A DNA stretch of 64,000 nucleotides. Source: Carnegiea gigantea. Taxonomy: Eukaryota > Streptophyta > Magnoliopsida > Caryophyllales > Cactaceae. Below, piece after piece: positions 9,906 through 21,049 of this stretch. The notes under the pieces are model-generated. The model was given only the letters and a program-made list of their open reading frames with translations, had not been told where the DNA came from and searched no databases. Position 1 is the first letter of the stretch; every line of letters begins with the position of its first letter. The DNA lies in the NCBI GenBank assembly GCA_029747015.1, contig JAKOGI010000421.1, forward strand, positions 211,001-275,000, read 5' to 3'. Position numbers and translations under genes: made by a program.

Positions 9906-10265
9906 ATTCCAAATGTATCAATCAAAGAACTATTGATTGACCATTTTCTCAAATCTGCTTCATTGTATTGACTCAACAATATGAGCACCCAACCTATTCA
10001 ATTGAAGAATCTCTTTATTGATTGGGGCTAGACAATCATGAACTTGAAATGATTTGAAGATGGGGTAAGACATGAATTTAAGGAAAACAAAATAGGTTGT
10101 GTAACCAAAGGGAATAACTCATACGCAAAGTTTAACCAAAAAAGTTAGGTCAATGACTTGCCATTAGATTATATATTTTTTGGGCTTTAGTAGGATAAGA
10201 TTTACATAAAATTTGATTTGGGTCTAAATTGCTTATTAGTGGAGGTTGAATGTCCCAAACTTCAA
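9906..10265. other. Spacer beside the SIRE-like element
   Basis: No coding frame or element end was recognised between the TIR element and the putative LTR. Confidence 0.45.
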
Positions 10266-11418
10266 TGTTAGATCACCATAGAGGAGAGGGTGAATAGGGT
10301 AATATCTTTAAATTTGAGAATTTATACAAATTCTAGTGTACTTTAAAACTGCACAGCCAATTTCAGAAAAGACAACTTTGAAGGTTAGTTACCAATGTCA
10401 AAAATAAACAAAACTAAAGTGCAAAATTAAAATTGGACTAAATACAAGATATGTTTATGATGTTTACCATTCCAAAGAGGTCTAGTCATCGCCTAAGGCA
10501 CTTCCTTCCTTAGGATTTAATCATCTCCATTTCTTGTTCACTTAAAAAGTACACACCAATGACTTTGGCTTTACACACTATCTAACGTTCCAAACTTGCT
10601 CTACTAAGCAACCTTAACTGGCACACTAATTAGGTGTTGACTTCTCAATACCTAGCGACCCAAGAAAGTTTCCTAACTTACTTGTTGAAAATATCCCTTT
10701 TAAATATTCAACTGACTAACAAGTACATAAGAGAGTATTAAAGATGAATCCACTTGAGCACTTTTTCATGATGTTATTCTTGTGTCTTAACAATTGGCTC
10801 AGTTCCACCTTTTTTAGAGGTCAAAACCTTTTTGACCGTGGAGCAAAGCTTGCTAAATCTTCAATGTTATGTGCCCAATATCCAATGCCATTAATCCAAG
10901 CATTGGTATTTTCAAAAATGGCTCTTAGTTGACGAAAATAATGGATCTTGATTGCTAGTAGATAGTGCTTGATTTGATCACTTGATATCCCATGATATCA
11001 ATAAAAATAATTTATAAATAAACTCAACATTGATTTAATACAACTTTCCTAAATTGGGATAACCAAATCTTTACAAAATCTCAGTTTAAAGGTAAGGATA
11101 TATTGCATCATAAAATATAATCCATTCAAACATAAATAAGGGATTCTTTCTAAGGATGTTAAATAGCAATATATTCTACTGAGATCTCAGGGATAAAATA
11201 GGATAATCTTATATATCGTTTATCCAAAATGATTCTATTAAGTACAAAGTCAGATATTCTAAAATTAACATTGGATTGCAGCAAGTACAAAATAATTTAG
11301 TGTAATATAACTCAATGTACTCAAATTGAGCTTTTGTTTCTCACTCAAAACTCAATGCCGTTGAGTTGTGACCTTGAACCAGTCAATGACATTACCACCA
11401 ACTTTGAGGAAGCTTTCA
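10266..11418 (-). repeat. Putative 3' LTR of the SIRE-like element
   Basis: The plus strand starts TGTTAGATCACC and the region ends next to a purine-rich tract at 11419-11434. The 1.15-kb size and the gaggagagggtgaatag block near the left end fit SIRE-like LTRs. There is no second LTR in the window to confirm the boundaries. Confidence 0.45.
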
Positions 11419-11434
11419 ATCTCCCCATTTTTTA
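11419..11434 (-). promoter_or_regulatory. Putative polypurine tract
   Basis: The minus strand reads AAAAAATGGGGAGATT, close to the AAAAAGGGGGAGATTG tract of SIRE-like elements, and borders the putative 3' LTR. Confidence 0.5.
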
Positions 11435-11599
11435 TTAAAGACAAAACTTCAATTTAAGAGTCATGTAAGCATAGCATGTAAGCATATTAGAGCAGATTAT
11501 GACAGCGCTAAGCAATATATTAGTGGTAAGACAAAATTCGCATCTAGTCACCTAGCTGTGAACACTAGAATCTTTTAAAGCCTTTTATACAGGCTTTGA

Positions 11600-12800
11600 T
11601 CATTCATGATCAATGTCCAAGTGAGTCTACACCATTTCTTCCCCTTTTTGACTTTTATCATAAGGGGAGAACTTGTAAAAATGTTTGGCAATCCATTATT
11701 CAAATCATATAAACTATTCAAAAACATTAAGAAAATGAAATTGTTTTTAAGAACTAAGAAACAGAGAGGCTTTAGGCTTGGTCAGTGGAGGATGCATCTG
11801 GACAGTGGAATGGTGGTAGAGCATTCGACCTTGTTTCGCCACAGCATCTGGCACACAAATCTCTTCCTAAATAGTCTCCCATTGACTCATTTCAGCTTAA
11901 GCTGTCTTCAAGGTTGTTTCCAACCGCTCTGCATTGGCCCCAAACTCATTATTTATCAACTTCAAGGACCCTTCCTCGACTTGCAAAACTGAGATAGCAC
12001 TGTTGAACTTGGAAGTGCATGGAGTCAAATCCTCAAAGATCCCTTTGAGATCAACCAATGTTCTCTTGATCTCAACTTGACTAGTTCTTCAAACTGGTAA
12101 GCTACTCTTCGTTAATCTCCTTAGTGTCTTCTTTAAACCAATCTGACTTGGTAGGAGGAATAATTGCAAGGTAGGGTTGTGGCTTAGGGGCCTCAAGGTC
12201 ATTGGCAGAAATCTCTTCCTCATCTTTCCAATGTCCTGAGGTAATGAGTTTGAATTTGAGGCTTTTCAGAGTGTTCTAATTGATTGTAGGGATCTGAGTA
12301 TCAAGATGGTCTTCTGGCTCAAGAGAGACATTGAAAATCTTGAAGATGTAGGTTAAGAGATTAGAGTAGGGCAAAAGAAATTCCTTGATAAATTGTAGAC
12401 CTCAGCATGTACTCAGGTATAAGTTCTACAAAATCAACAGATATCCCTCCATGCATGATATAGTAGAAGATCTCAAGAAAGGTGTCATTGGTGGTATCTT
12501 TTGATGATCCTCGAGGATAGATGGTCATCACTAAAAATAGTATAGGATTCGTGGGTTTGAGTATAAGGCCGTTTAGGATTGGTCAGTTTTCTTGGTCTTG
12601 GCAAGATGGGGATATTTTTGAAGATAGAGTTTGTGGGTTTTGGCTGCTGACATTGAGGGAGGAAACTTTGAGGGATTTGGGTTCAGATTAAAAATCCTAT
12701 CAATGAAGGCAATTGTGAGGGTGATGGTGGTGCCCTTGACCTTGGTGGTGTAGTAGGTTCTCCCCCTCCCTTAAGGTTCAACTTTATCAAAGTTGGTATA
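11600..12800 (-). pseudogene. Coding remnant in the env position of the SIRE-like element
   Basis: Read on the minus strand, stop-interrupted protein-like stretches continue across this region. One stretch around 12760-12580 contains FNLNPNPSKFPPSMSAAK and LYLQKYPHLAKTKK; a later one, near 12230, contains LITSGHWKDEEEISANDLE. The region lies between the RNase H of the copia element and its purine tract, where SIRE elements carry their env-like ORF. No signal peptide or membrane segment was established, so the role is unknown. It may also be a gag or unrelated fragment. Confidence 0.4.
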
Positions 12801-13274
12801 ATAGAATAGGCAGAGTAATTATGGATACACTACATCACCAACATTAAACAGACCTATGTAACCTAAATTTTCTAATTGTTCAACAAAGGAGAACTCAGCC
12901 TTTTTAAGAAAATCAAAATCAACAAACTCACATAACACTAACTTTCTTTCAACCCCATGATTATATCGTTTTACCCCAAATCAGTGAACCACTCTATGGA
13001 AAGATCAAGGAGTCATAGATCTTCTAGGGAGTCAAGTTTGGGCATCAAATTTGTAGAATTTATGGACAATTCGGCCTTAGAGATAGAGATACTATTTAAC
13101 TCACATGACTTTAGTAGACAACACATAATAGCACCCCGAGTTCTTTATGCTAGGGTGGTGAAGGCTTTAATAGTGGCTCCTCCTTTACACTTAAAAGGCA
13201 TGGGAGCAGTTAGTTTTTAGGTTTTTGACAGGAGGGAGATAGGAGAAATTTCAGGGTTAGGGGGGCAGGGGAGG
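12801..13274. other. Internal region of the SIRE-like element, unassigned
   Basis: It lies between the env-position remnant and the tandem duplication. A short plus-strand frame at 12957-13220 has no recognisable motif. Nothing further is supported. Confidence 0.4.
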
Positions 13275-14102
13275 AGGTTATCGTGTTTGAGGCCAAGGCA
13301 CACTCTCTTTATAGTAAAGAAGAGAAAGAAAAGTAGTGGGAGGAGTTAATTTATGAAAAGTACATGAAATCTAGGGGAAAGTGTCAAGGATAATTATTGA
13401 GAAGGAAGAGGCATTGGTTTTGAAAATACTTGAAAACCGCATGGTTTTCAAAATAAGGTAGCTAGTGAGGTATCGAATTGATTTAAGTCCCCATCTTCTG
13501 GCTACTTGCCATAATTGATCTAAGAGATAGAACTTAAAATCCAAGAACATAAATTTGATCTAGACTTTCAGATGAAATCTCCATGTTTGGTCTGATGACA
13601 TTGGCGGCAACCTGCAATGCTTCATCAAATTGGACTATTTGTTGGGGGATGCTCCCCCTCAATTCTTGCATCCATTGTTAACAAGCACAGGTTATTGTGT
13701 TTGAGGCCAAGGCACGCTCTCTTTATAGTGAAGAAGAGAAAGAAAAGTAGTGGGAGGTGTTAATTTATGAAAAGTGCATGAAATCTTGGGGAAAGTGTCA
13801 AGGACAATTATTGAGAAGGAAGAGGAATTGGTTTTGAAACTATTTGAAAACCACATGGTTTTCAAAATAAGGTAGCCAGTGAGGTATTGAATTGATTTAA
13901 ATCCCGATCTTCTAGCTACTTACCATAATTGATCTAAGAGACAGAACCCAAAGTACAAGAACATAAATTTGATCTAGACTTTGAGATGAAGTCTCCATGT
14001 TTGGTCTGATGACATTGGTGGCAACCTGTAATACTTCATCAAATTGGACCATTTATTGGGGGATCCTCCCCCTCAATTCATGCATCCATTTTTAACAAGC
14101 CC
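13275..14102. repeat. Tandem duplication with 414-bp period
   Basis: Two adjacent copies start AGGTTAT(C/T)GTGTTTGAGG at 13275 and 13689. They stay closely similar along their length and end in ATCCATT(G/T)TTAACAAGC. Both contain GGGGGATNCTCCCCCTCAATTC, whose complement looks like a copia purine tract. The duplication lies inside the decayed copia element, downstream of RNase H on the minus strand. Confidence 0.9.
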
Positions 14103-14109
14103 AAGTTCA

Positions 14110-15690
14110 CTTCAAATAAAATTAAACTGATCTTCACCTTGTGATTTGGTAAAATTGTTAGCTAGTTGTAAATAAATTCCAGAGAGATATTACCTTTCTC
14201 AATATAATCTCGTATGAAGTGATGTCTGACTTCAATGTGTTTTGTTCTTGGGTGCTGGACTAGATTTTTTGTAATATTATTACACCCATATTATCACTTC
14301 GAATTGGTACCTTTTGAAAATCAAACCTAAGGTCTCATAGTTGTAGTGTGATCTAGAGTATTTGGGCACAGCATGCACCGATAACTATATATTCAACTTT
14401 AGTAGTTGATAGAGCAATAAAGCTTTGTTTCTTTAAGCGCCGTGAGACTAGGGAATGTTTAAGTAACTGATAGTATCTTGAGGTGCATTTTTTGTCCACC
14501 TTGTAGCCAGCATAATTTGCATTTGAGTATCCAATAAGATTGAAGTCTCTATCTCTGGGCCATCATAGATCAATGTCCTTAGTCCCTGCAAGATATCTAA
14601 AAACCCCTTTGACAATGGTTAGATGAGAGTCTTTAGCGGTAATTTAGAACCCAATGCATAGGCATATACTGAACACAATATCTGGTGGACTCACTATTAG
14701 ATAAAGTAATAAGCCAATCAGACCTCTATAGACCTTTATTGATATTAACTTATAACTTTGATCAAAGTTAAGCTCTGAGTTCAATGCCATTAGGGTGCTA
14801 ACAAGCTTGACTTCATCAAGATTGCATTTCTTCAAGAGTTGTTTCACATACTTACCTTGGTTAATGAATATGCCACCTTAGCATTACTTGATTTGAAGTC
14901 CTGGAAAAGAAGTTAAGTTCTTGCTCCATACTCATCGCTTACTCATCAATTTGGAAAACTCTTAACATGGAAGATTGTTATTAGCACCAAATATGATATC
15001 ATATACACAAACCTGAATAATGATAAAGTCTCCTCCTTTTGTTTATCTAAAAATTATTTTGTCAATCTTTCCTTGTGCAAAATTATTTTCCAAAAGAAAT
15101 TTGCTAAGAGGTTAATACCAAGCCTTTGGGGCTTGTTTTAAACCATAAAGAGTTTTATGAAGTTTGAAAACATGATTGGAAATTCAGGATTTTTAAATCC
15201 AGGGGGTTGCTTAACATAAACTTTTTCATTTAGAAAACTAGTTAAAAAGCACACTTAACATCTATTTGAAATAATTTGACACCTAAGTGAGAGGCAAATG
15301 CATACAATGCTGATGGGTTCTAATCTAGCACAAATGAAAAAGTTTCATCAAAGTCTATCCCTCCCTCTTCGTCGTACCATTTTGCAACCAACCTAGCTTT
15401 ATTCCTAACCACCACCCTAGATTCATCTAACTTGTTCCTAAAAGCCATTTAGTCCTAATCATTGGATGGCCCTTTAGTCCAAGAGTGAAAAACCAAACTT
15501 GGTTCCTCTCAAACTAGTCGAGTTCATCTTGCATGGCCAATGTCCAGTTTGGGCCCTCCAATGCTTCAACATAGTGCTTTGGTTCTATCTAAGAAACAAA
15601 TGAAAAAAATGCACAAGAATTTCTCAAGGATGAGCTTGTCCTTAATAACTATATTGATGTTAGTGAGTAAATTGTCTAACGGATGGGTAG
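14110..15690 (-). pseudogene. Copia reverse transcriptase and RNase H remnant
   Basis: The minus strand gives broken copia blocks in order: AFRNKLDES and NKARLVAKWYDEEGGIDFDE near 15450-15330, VKLFQIDVKCAF near 15270, and the YGLKQAP region near 15150, all from the reverse transcriptase. Then YVKQLLKKCNLDEVK and the PDIVFS block at 14644-14870 lead into RNase H. Many stops and frameshifts are present. The second catalytic motif is degenerate. The enzyme cannot be made. Confidence 0.85.
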
Positions 15691-15693
15691 AAT

Positions 15694-16304
15694 TAGGGCT
15701 ATCAGAAGTTAACCCGATATGATTACCAACCCGAACTAAACACGAAATGAAGTGGGTTTGGGTAAAGATTTTCAACTCGTTTACTTAAATGGGCTGACAC
15801 ATTTAACCCGTTTAATTAATTGGGTTAGGTTCAGATTGAGAATTCTAACACAAAAAAAAAAATCTATTTAACCCGTTTAATTAAATGAATTAATAATTTA
15901 ATCAATTTACCCAATTACCATGTACTTTTTGGGGGGAATTGTGAAAATGTGTGGTTTAATCAAGTTGATATTTGTGATTGTGATTGTGATTCTTATGAAT
16001 CATAGACAATGGTTGCATTATGGTGCTATATTAAAATAAAAAAATTAATTTATAATGTTCGCTAATCATATTTTAGTTAATATAAAGTGGGTAAACAGGT
16101 AACCAGATAACCTGAACATAACCCGTTTATATTAAATGGGTTAATGGGTAAATTTCATGTCAACTCGTTTAAATAATAAACGGGTACAGGTCAAGGTTTG
16201 AATCCGTTTAATAAACGGGTTAGGTTCAGGTCGAGGATTTATCAACCCGTTTAAGTTCGACATGAATACGAATTCAGCCCGACCTGATCTGTTTGACAGC
16301 CCTA
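15694..16304. mobile_element. hAT-like non-autonomous TIR element inside copia pol
   Basis: About 611 bp with ends TAGGGCTATCAGAA at the left and TAGGGCTGTCAAACAG as the complement of the right end. The flanking eight bases, GGTAGAAT and GATGAAAT, agree at five of eight positions and could be a decayed 8-bp hAT duplication. The interior is rich in AACCCGTTTAATTAA-type motifs in both orientations. It splits the copia reverse transcriptase from the integrase part. Confidence 0.65.
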
Positions 16305-16355
16305 GATGAAATTGTACTTGAATCCCCTCCTTGGTTCATTGAAATGGCTTTGAAC

Positions 16356-17735
16356 CTATTTAGAGATGCTTTGAGATGATCTATTATTCATGTCGACATC
16401 TTGGGGTTTCTCTTTGACATACTGTGTGATTTTTGGAGGAGCTTCAACATCATGAGGCTGTCTTTGGTCATCCCGATTTGAACTTTGGCCCTCATTACAA
16501 GAAGTACTTTGGTGATTATATTTGTTTAGGGCTCCTTCATATTCATCATCTACATGTTTGTTTAACTGAAACTCATCAAATAAAGATGAACTAGTATGAC
16601 CATTGCAAGTTTCATCAAAGACAACATGGATGAATTCCTTAATGACTTTGGTATGTTTGTTATAGATTAGATAAGCTTTACTACCTAAGGAATAGCCAAC
16701 AAATATGCATTCATCATTCCTTCCATCAAACTTATGGAGATTATCCTTATCATTGTTGGGATGAAACAAGATACATGTCTTGCCTTTGAACAATTCATAT
16801 GGTGTCTTTACTTCCAAAAGCTTTGAAGTAAGATACATTTGGTTTCTTGCCTTTGAACAATTCATATGGTGTCTTTTTGAGGATTAGATGGATAAGGCAT
16901 TTATTAAGTACATAGTTTGTAATATTAATGGCCTTAGCCCATAAGGACTTTGAAGGATCATTTTTATAAATCAATGTTCTTACCATGTCTTCCAACGTCC
17001 TATTCTTCCTTTCAATAACTTCGTTCTACTGTGAAGTTCTTGGTGCTGAAAAGTTATGCGTAATGCCATGATTGTTACAATAATCAATGACCTTATCTTT
17101 ATCACAGTGTCTTCTATGGCTAGTTCAAATATGAACCAATGAAAAAGTTCTTTGATATTTGTAATTTATTGCACAATTTCACAAACTTCTTAAGGGCTTC
17201 TATTTTATCTCTCAAAAAGAGCACCCATGTGAATCTTGAATAATCATTCACAATAACAAATACATGTGAAATACCTCCTAAATTTCTAATAGGGATTGGT
17301 CCACATAGGTCCATATGTAAAAATTCAAGGCATTTTGACGCAGACACACTCTTCAAAGGTTTAAAAGAATCACATACTTGCTTACCTCTAACACATGCAC
17401 TACACATATGATCTTTTTCATATTTGTATGGGGGTAACCCTCTTACTAAATCATACTTAACTAACTTATAAAGGGCATACATGCTAGCATGTCCTAATCT
17501 ATTATGCCAAAGCCATGTATCATTAGGGGAGGCTTTTAGACAGGAAAGATACTTGGGATAGATATGATCAAGACTTATGGCATAAACATTGTCTTATCTA
17601 AAACTATAAAGAACAATGTCATTGCATTCTCAACATCACATTGGAATTCATAAAACCAAACATGATTAACTTTATCATAGAGTTGTGAAATGCTCAGTAG
17701 GTTGCATTTCAAAGCATCAACCAAATAGGCATTGT
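16356..17735 (-). pseudogene. Copia integrase remnant
   Basis: On the minus strand the GAG-pre-integrase block (CNLLSISQLYDKVN near 17700; YALYKLVKYDLV at 17480) is followed by the zinc-binding cysteines in CSACVRGKQ and by the first catalytic block FLHMDLCGPIPI with VIVNDYSRFTWV. The post-catalytic region continues at 16795-16995 (KAINITNYVLNKC) and 16356-16865 (TPYELFKGK, then YNKHTKVIKEF). A short local duplication of the ACTTCC/CCTTTGAACAATTCATATGGTGTCTTT region at 16785-16878 doubles TPYELFKGK and marks extra damage. Confidence 0.88.
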
Positions 17736-17886
17736 TTTTCCTTCATATTCATCCGTTTTCCACTCTGTTGCCTAAAAGCTTCTCCATTTCTTCATTTTCT
17801 ATCTTTTTCATTCCCACTATCCCCAATTGTTGAGGATTTGTTCCACACCTTACCCATTTCACCCACACTCAACTCAAAAACCTTCC

Positions 17887-19300
17887 ATGGCACCAAAGAA
17901 GAAGCTTAGGAGCACCCAAGGAGAGGGTACATTGAGCCAAGCACCATAATGGCCACAAGGACATCCCGCACATCTACTACTACATTGATTCGAGGTAATG
18001 CCCCTTACCCATTTGGTTTAACTCATTTTGATCATATTGAACATTATACTTGTTTGAGTAGTAAACTTCTTGTTGCTACCCATTTTTATAATGAGGATTT
18101 GTTTGCTCAATTGGGGTTGTTGGATGATATTCAATAGTTGTTTGCTTGGGGCGGGATGGGTCAGTTTATTAAAATGAAGGACCATACATATAGGGAGCTC
18201 AACCTTGAATTTTTAGGTACCTATCTTGTTGAGGTCACTCAAGGTCCTATATGTTAAGAAGGGTACCTTTCCTTCTTTTTACTGGGGAAATTCTATGAAT
18301 TGCACCTTAGTACCCTTAATAACATGTTTGGCTTTCCCCGTAGTTTGAATTTGCCTTGGCATCAAGTTCCCCCCAAATTTAACCCAAATGCTTTTTGGGA
18401 TGAGATTTTGGGGGATCATAGGTACAATACAAGTATAGGTCAGGGCACTTTCATTAGGAATCCTTGTATCCAAGTGGCCCAGCGCATGCTTTCATGTGGT
18501 GTATTTGCTAGGGACGATAGTCTGAATGTCCCTTGATTGTCTGAGCTATACTTTTTTTTTCTAATATGATGAATGGTGACTGAATTGACCTTGGGTCTTT
18601 CTTAGCTCGCCAATTGTATAATACAGCTACAAGTACTATGAGTTGAACAGTCATTGAGGGTCTTATCACCTCCATTACTAGGTCTTTAGGAGTCAAGCCT
18701 AACCCTGAGGATAGAGTTCCAGGGTCCGAGTGACGTGATAAAGTTGGTTTTAAGGAAATGAAGTTTTATACAGTTGAGGCAGGATGTTTATGTTGGATCT
18801 ACCCTGGGAACTGACCTTTTTTACTTCCCAATGTTGAGAGGACCACTTTACTTCATCGGGCAAGCCTGTCCTAATTATCCAGTGATTGTCTATCCCGTGC
18901 CTCCTCGACCCCTACCTACTTACCATAGTGGCCCTAGTTCTTCCTCCGAGCCTTCCTTCCATTACTGTGATGAGGTTCAAGCCACCCTTAGGTCTATTTA
19001 AGAGGAGAAAGCCTCCCTACGAGCCTATCTTGAAACTAAACACACTGCTCATCGTGACTTTATCCAAGAGTGGCATGATGAGCTCCATGGGATGATAGAT
19101 TACAAAAACGAATTATTTTAGGACTTTAGGGCTTCTCTTAAGACATGGAGAGATTAGCATATCTCTTAAGGCCATCCCCTGCACCCTCCTTCCCTTCCTC
19201 CTTTCTGATTGCTTCTTGGTACTTCACCTTCCCTTATATTCATCTGTGCTGCTTGCATTGAGGACAAGCTTTGTCCGAGCATGGGGGAGTTGAGTTGAAT
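17887..19300 (+). pseudogene. ATHILA ORF1-like (env-position) protein remnant
   Basis: It begins MAPKKKLRSTQGEG at 17887 and continues after frameshifts. Recognisable blocks are the HTYRELNLEFLGTYL block, LSTLNNMFGFP, NPNAFWDEILG near 18390, IRNPCIQVAQRML, and the LYFFFLI block. This pattern (TYRELTLEF, AFW, IRNPALRYLHRLL, FGRGDS, ELF) belongs to the ATHILA ORF1 family of plant retrotransposons as I know it. In the minus-strand Athila of this window the same domain lies 3' of integrase, so it occupies the third-ORF position. The function is unknown. Several stops and at least one early frameshift (between 17887 and 17949) make it non-functional. Confidence 0.65.
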
Positions 19301-21049
19301 TATGATGGCCTCTGATGCTTAGTTTCTTAGTTTGACCATGTGTATATATATAGTACCTGATTGCATTTAGTTTTACATTTTAGGATTAACCCCATGTAGC
19401 TAGAGGATGTTGTTAGAGCATTTAGTTTCATTCTCATAGTTTTGCATTTTTCTTGTGCATTAGAAGCATGACATTTAGGGTAGTTTTGCATTTTAGGTTT
19501 AAATTCCTCTAGGATTGAATTTTAAAAAGCCCAAAAAAAGAGAGAAAAATTCGCAAAAAAATGATGAAAAAATGATCCTTTGATGATGAAATTTGTAGAC
19601 TAAGTAGTCTTCTTTGGTTGAGAATGATCCTTTGATATGCCCAATTGTGAATAGAGTGTTTAAAAATGAGTTTGTGAAAACTGTGCTTCATGTTTTGACC
19701 ATGTGTTGAGTGCAAATTGATTACTAATGATTCTTTGCATGGGTGTTGCCATGTGAATTTTAATTAAGCTAGTTATGATCTTGGTAGATGTCCAGTGATG
19801 CTTTGAGCTTTACAAGGCTAAATTATCAATTTTAATCTCTTGCCTTTTCTAAGTTACTCTTCCTAGATATCATTTCTCTATAACTTAATTTGACTATCAT
19901 TCAAGGTCACACTTAGCATATGCATTTAGGCAAAATGATTGAGGCATTTGTTGAATTGTTAAGCCCCGCGGACCAAATAGCCACCCTCATTATGTGTGAT
20001 ACACCCCTCGCTAAGCCCTTTTGAGCCTTAATCCATATTTATTCATATGAGCCTTCATACTTAGCATTGGCGAAAGACATATCTTACATTTAAGCTAAGA
20101 CTGGAAGGGGTTTGACTTTTTAACATTTTGATTGGGTGTAGCTTGGAGTGTTGAGATGTTTTGGTGGTTCAGTTTGGTTTTTTGGTAAAGGGATTCATGT
20201 TGATTTGTTCATATAAGAGATCCCTTATTTTGTTGTAAAATGATTAGAGAAGAGTTGAAAAAAAGGAAGTTTGATGTTTATTTCCATGGCCACCCTTTGT
20301 TTAGAAAAAACAAGAAAAGGAAAAAAATGAAAAAAATGATGAAACAAAATCAAAACAAAAAAAAGGGGTGATGAAGCGAATAAAAGAGGTTGGCCTTGTT
20401 GGATTAGAATTGTTTTTGAATTTCAACTCTATTCCCCTCATTTGATTGTGTAGGGGGATGAGCATGTGTATTTGAGTAGCATTGGTTTGAGGAGAGTTTT
20501 TCATGAGAATATTGGGAGAGTTTAGATCTTAGTCTTTGGCTTTTTAGCTCTACATTTTCAAAATATTTGTTCCCCTCTTATGTTTACACATAGCCCCATT
20601 ATAACCCATGTAAAGTCCTCCTGATTGTCTAATATGTATTACATACAAGTGATGGAGAATTGGAGAGTTTTAGCAAGCTTATAATAGATTTGAGTCTTTG
20701 GAATGAGAATCGATGGACCCTTACTACATCTTAAAACATATAAGTGATGAGTGTTATATGACTAAAGCGAGGTTCTACAGGCTTTTCTAGCTCTAACTAT
20801 TTTATGTGCTGGCTTGACTGTATTGGATGATGTGGGTGATTGATTCAAAGTTTGACATATTGGTCTTTAACGAACTTTCGACAACTCTGTTCCTTATTTG
20901 ATTATTAAATGTTTTTGAGCACTCTTGGGCTTACTTTGGGTCGACTTTACCATTGAAGATACTACTAATGCTTTTGTTGAGAAGGTTATGAACAAATTTT
21001 AGTTTTAGGTTTGCTTAGGGACAAGCAATGGTTCAAGCATAAGAGAGTT
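19301..21049 (+). other. Long 3' noncoding region of the Athila element
   Basis: No long frame is present. The region holds A-rich tracts (19530-19580, 20310-20370) and blocks shared in order with 58860-60690. Examples are AGCCCTTTTGAGCCTTAATCC near 20015 and TTAAGCTAAGACTGGAAG near 20090. It ends GGGACAAGCAATGG...CAAGCATAAGAGAGTT before the LTR, the degenerate polypurine tract. Confidence 0.7.

Larger units (their letters stand above)
10266..17735 (-). mobile_element. Decayed SIRE-like Ty1/copia element, 5' truncated
   Basis: On the minus strand it runs from integrase (from about 17735) through reverse transcriptase/RNase H (to about 14110) and an env-position coding remnant (about 12800-11600) to a purine tract and a putative 3' LTR (10266-11418). 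Gag, protease and the 5' LTR are missing at the right, where an Athila fragment abuts. A coding region between pol and the 3' LTR is typical of the SIRE/Maximus lineage, so I favour that lineage. The LTR ends are inferred from one LTR only. A small TIR element interrupts the reverse transcriptase. Confidence 0.65.

Noticed and set aside
10744..11992. Plus-strand frames of 62 and 128 aa as independent genes
   Set aside because: They fall in the putative LTR and env-position region of the minus-strand copia element and show no domain.
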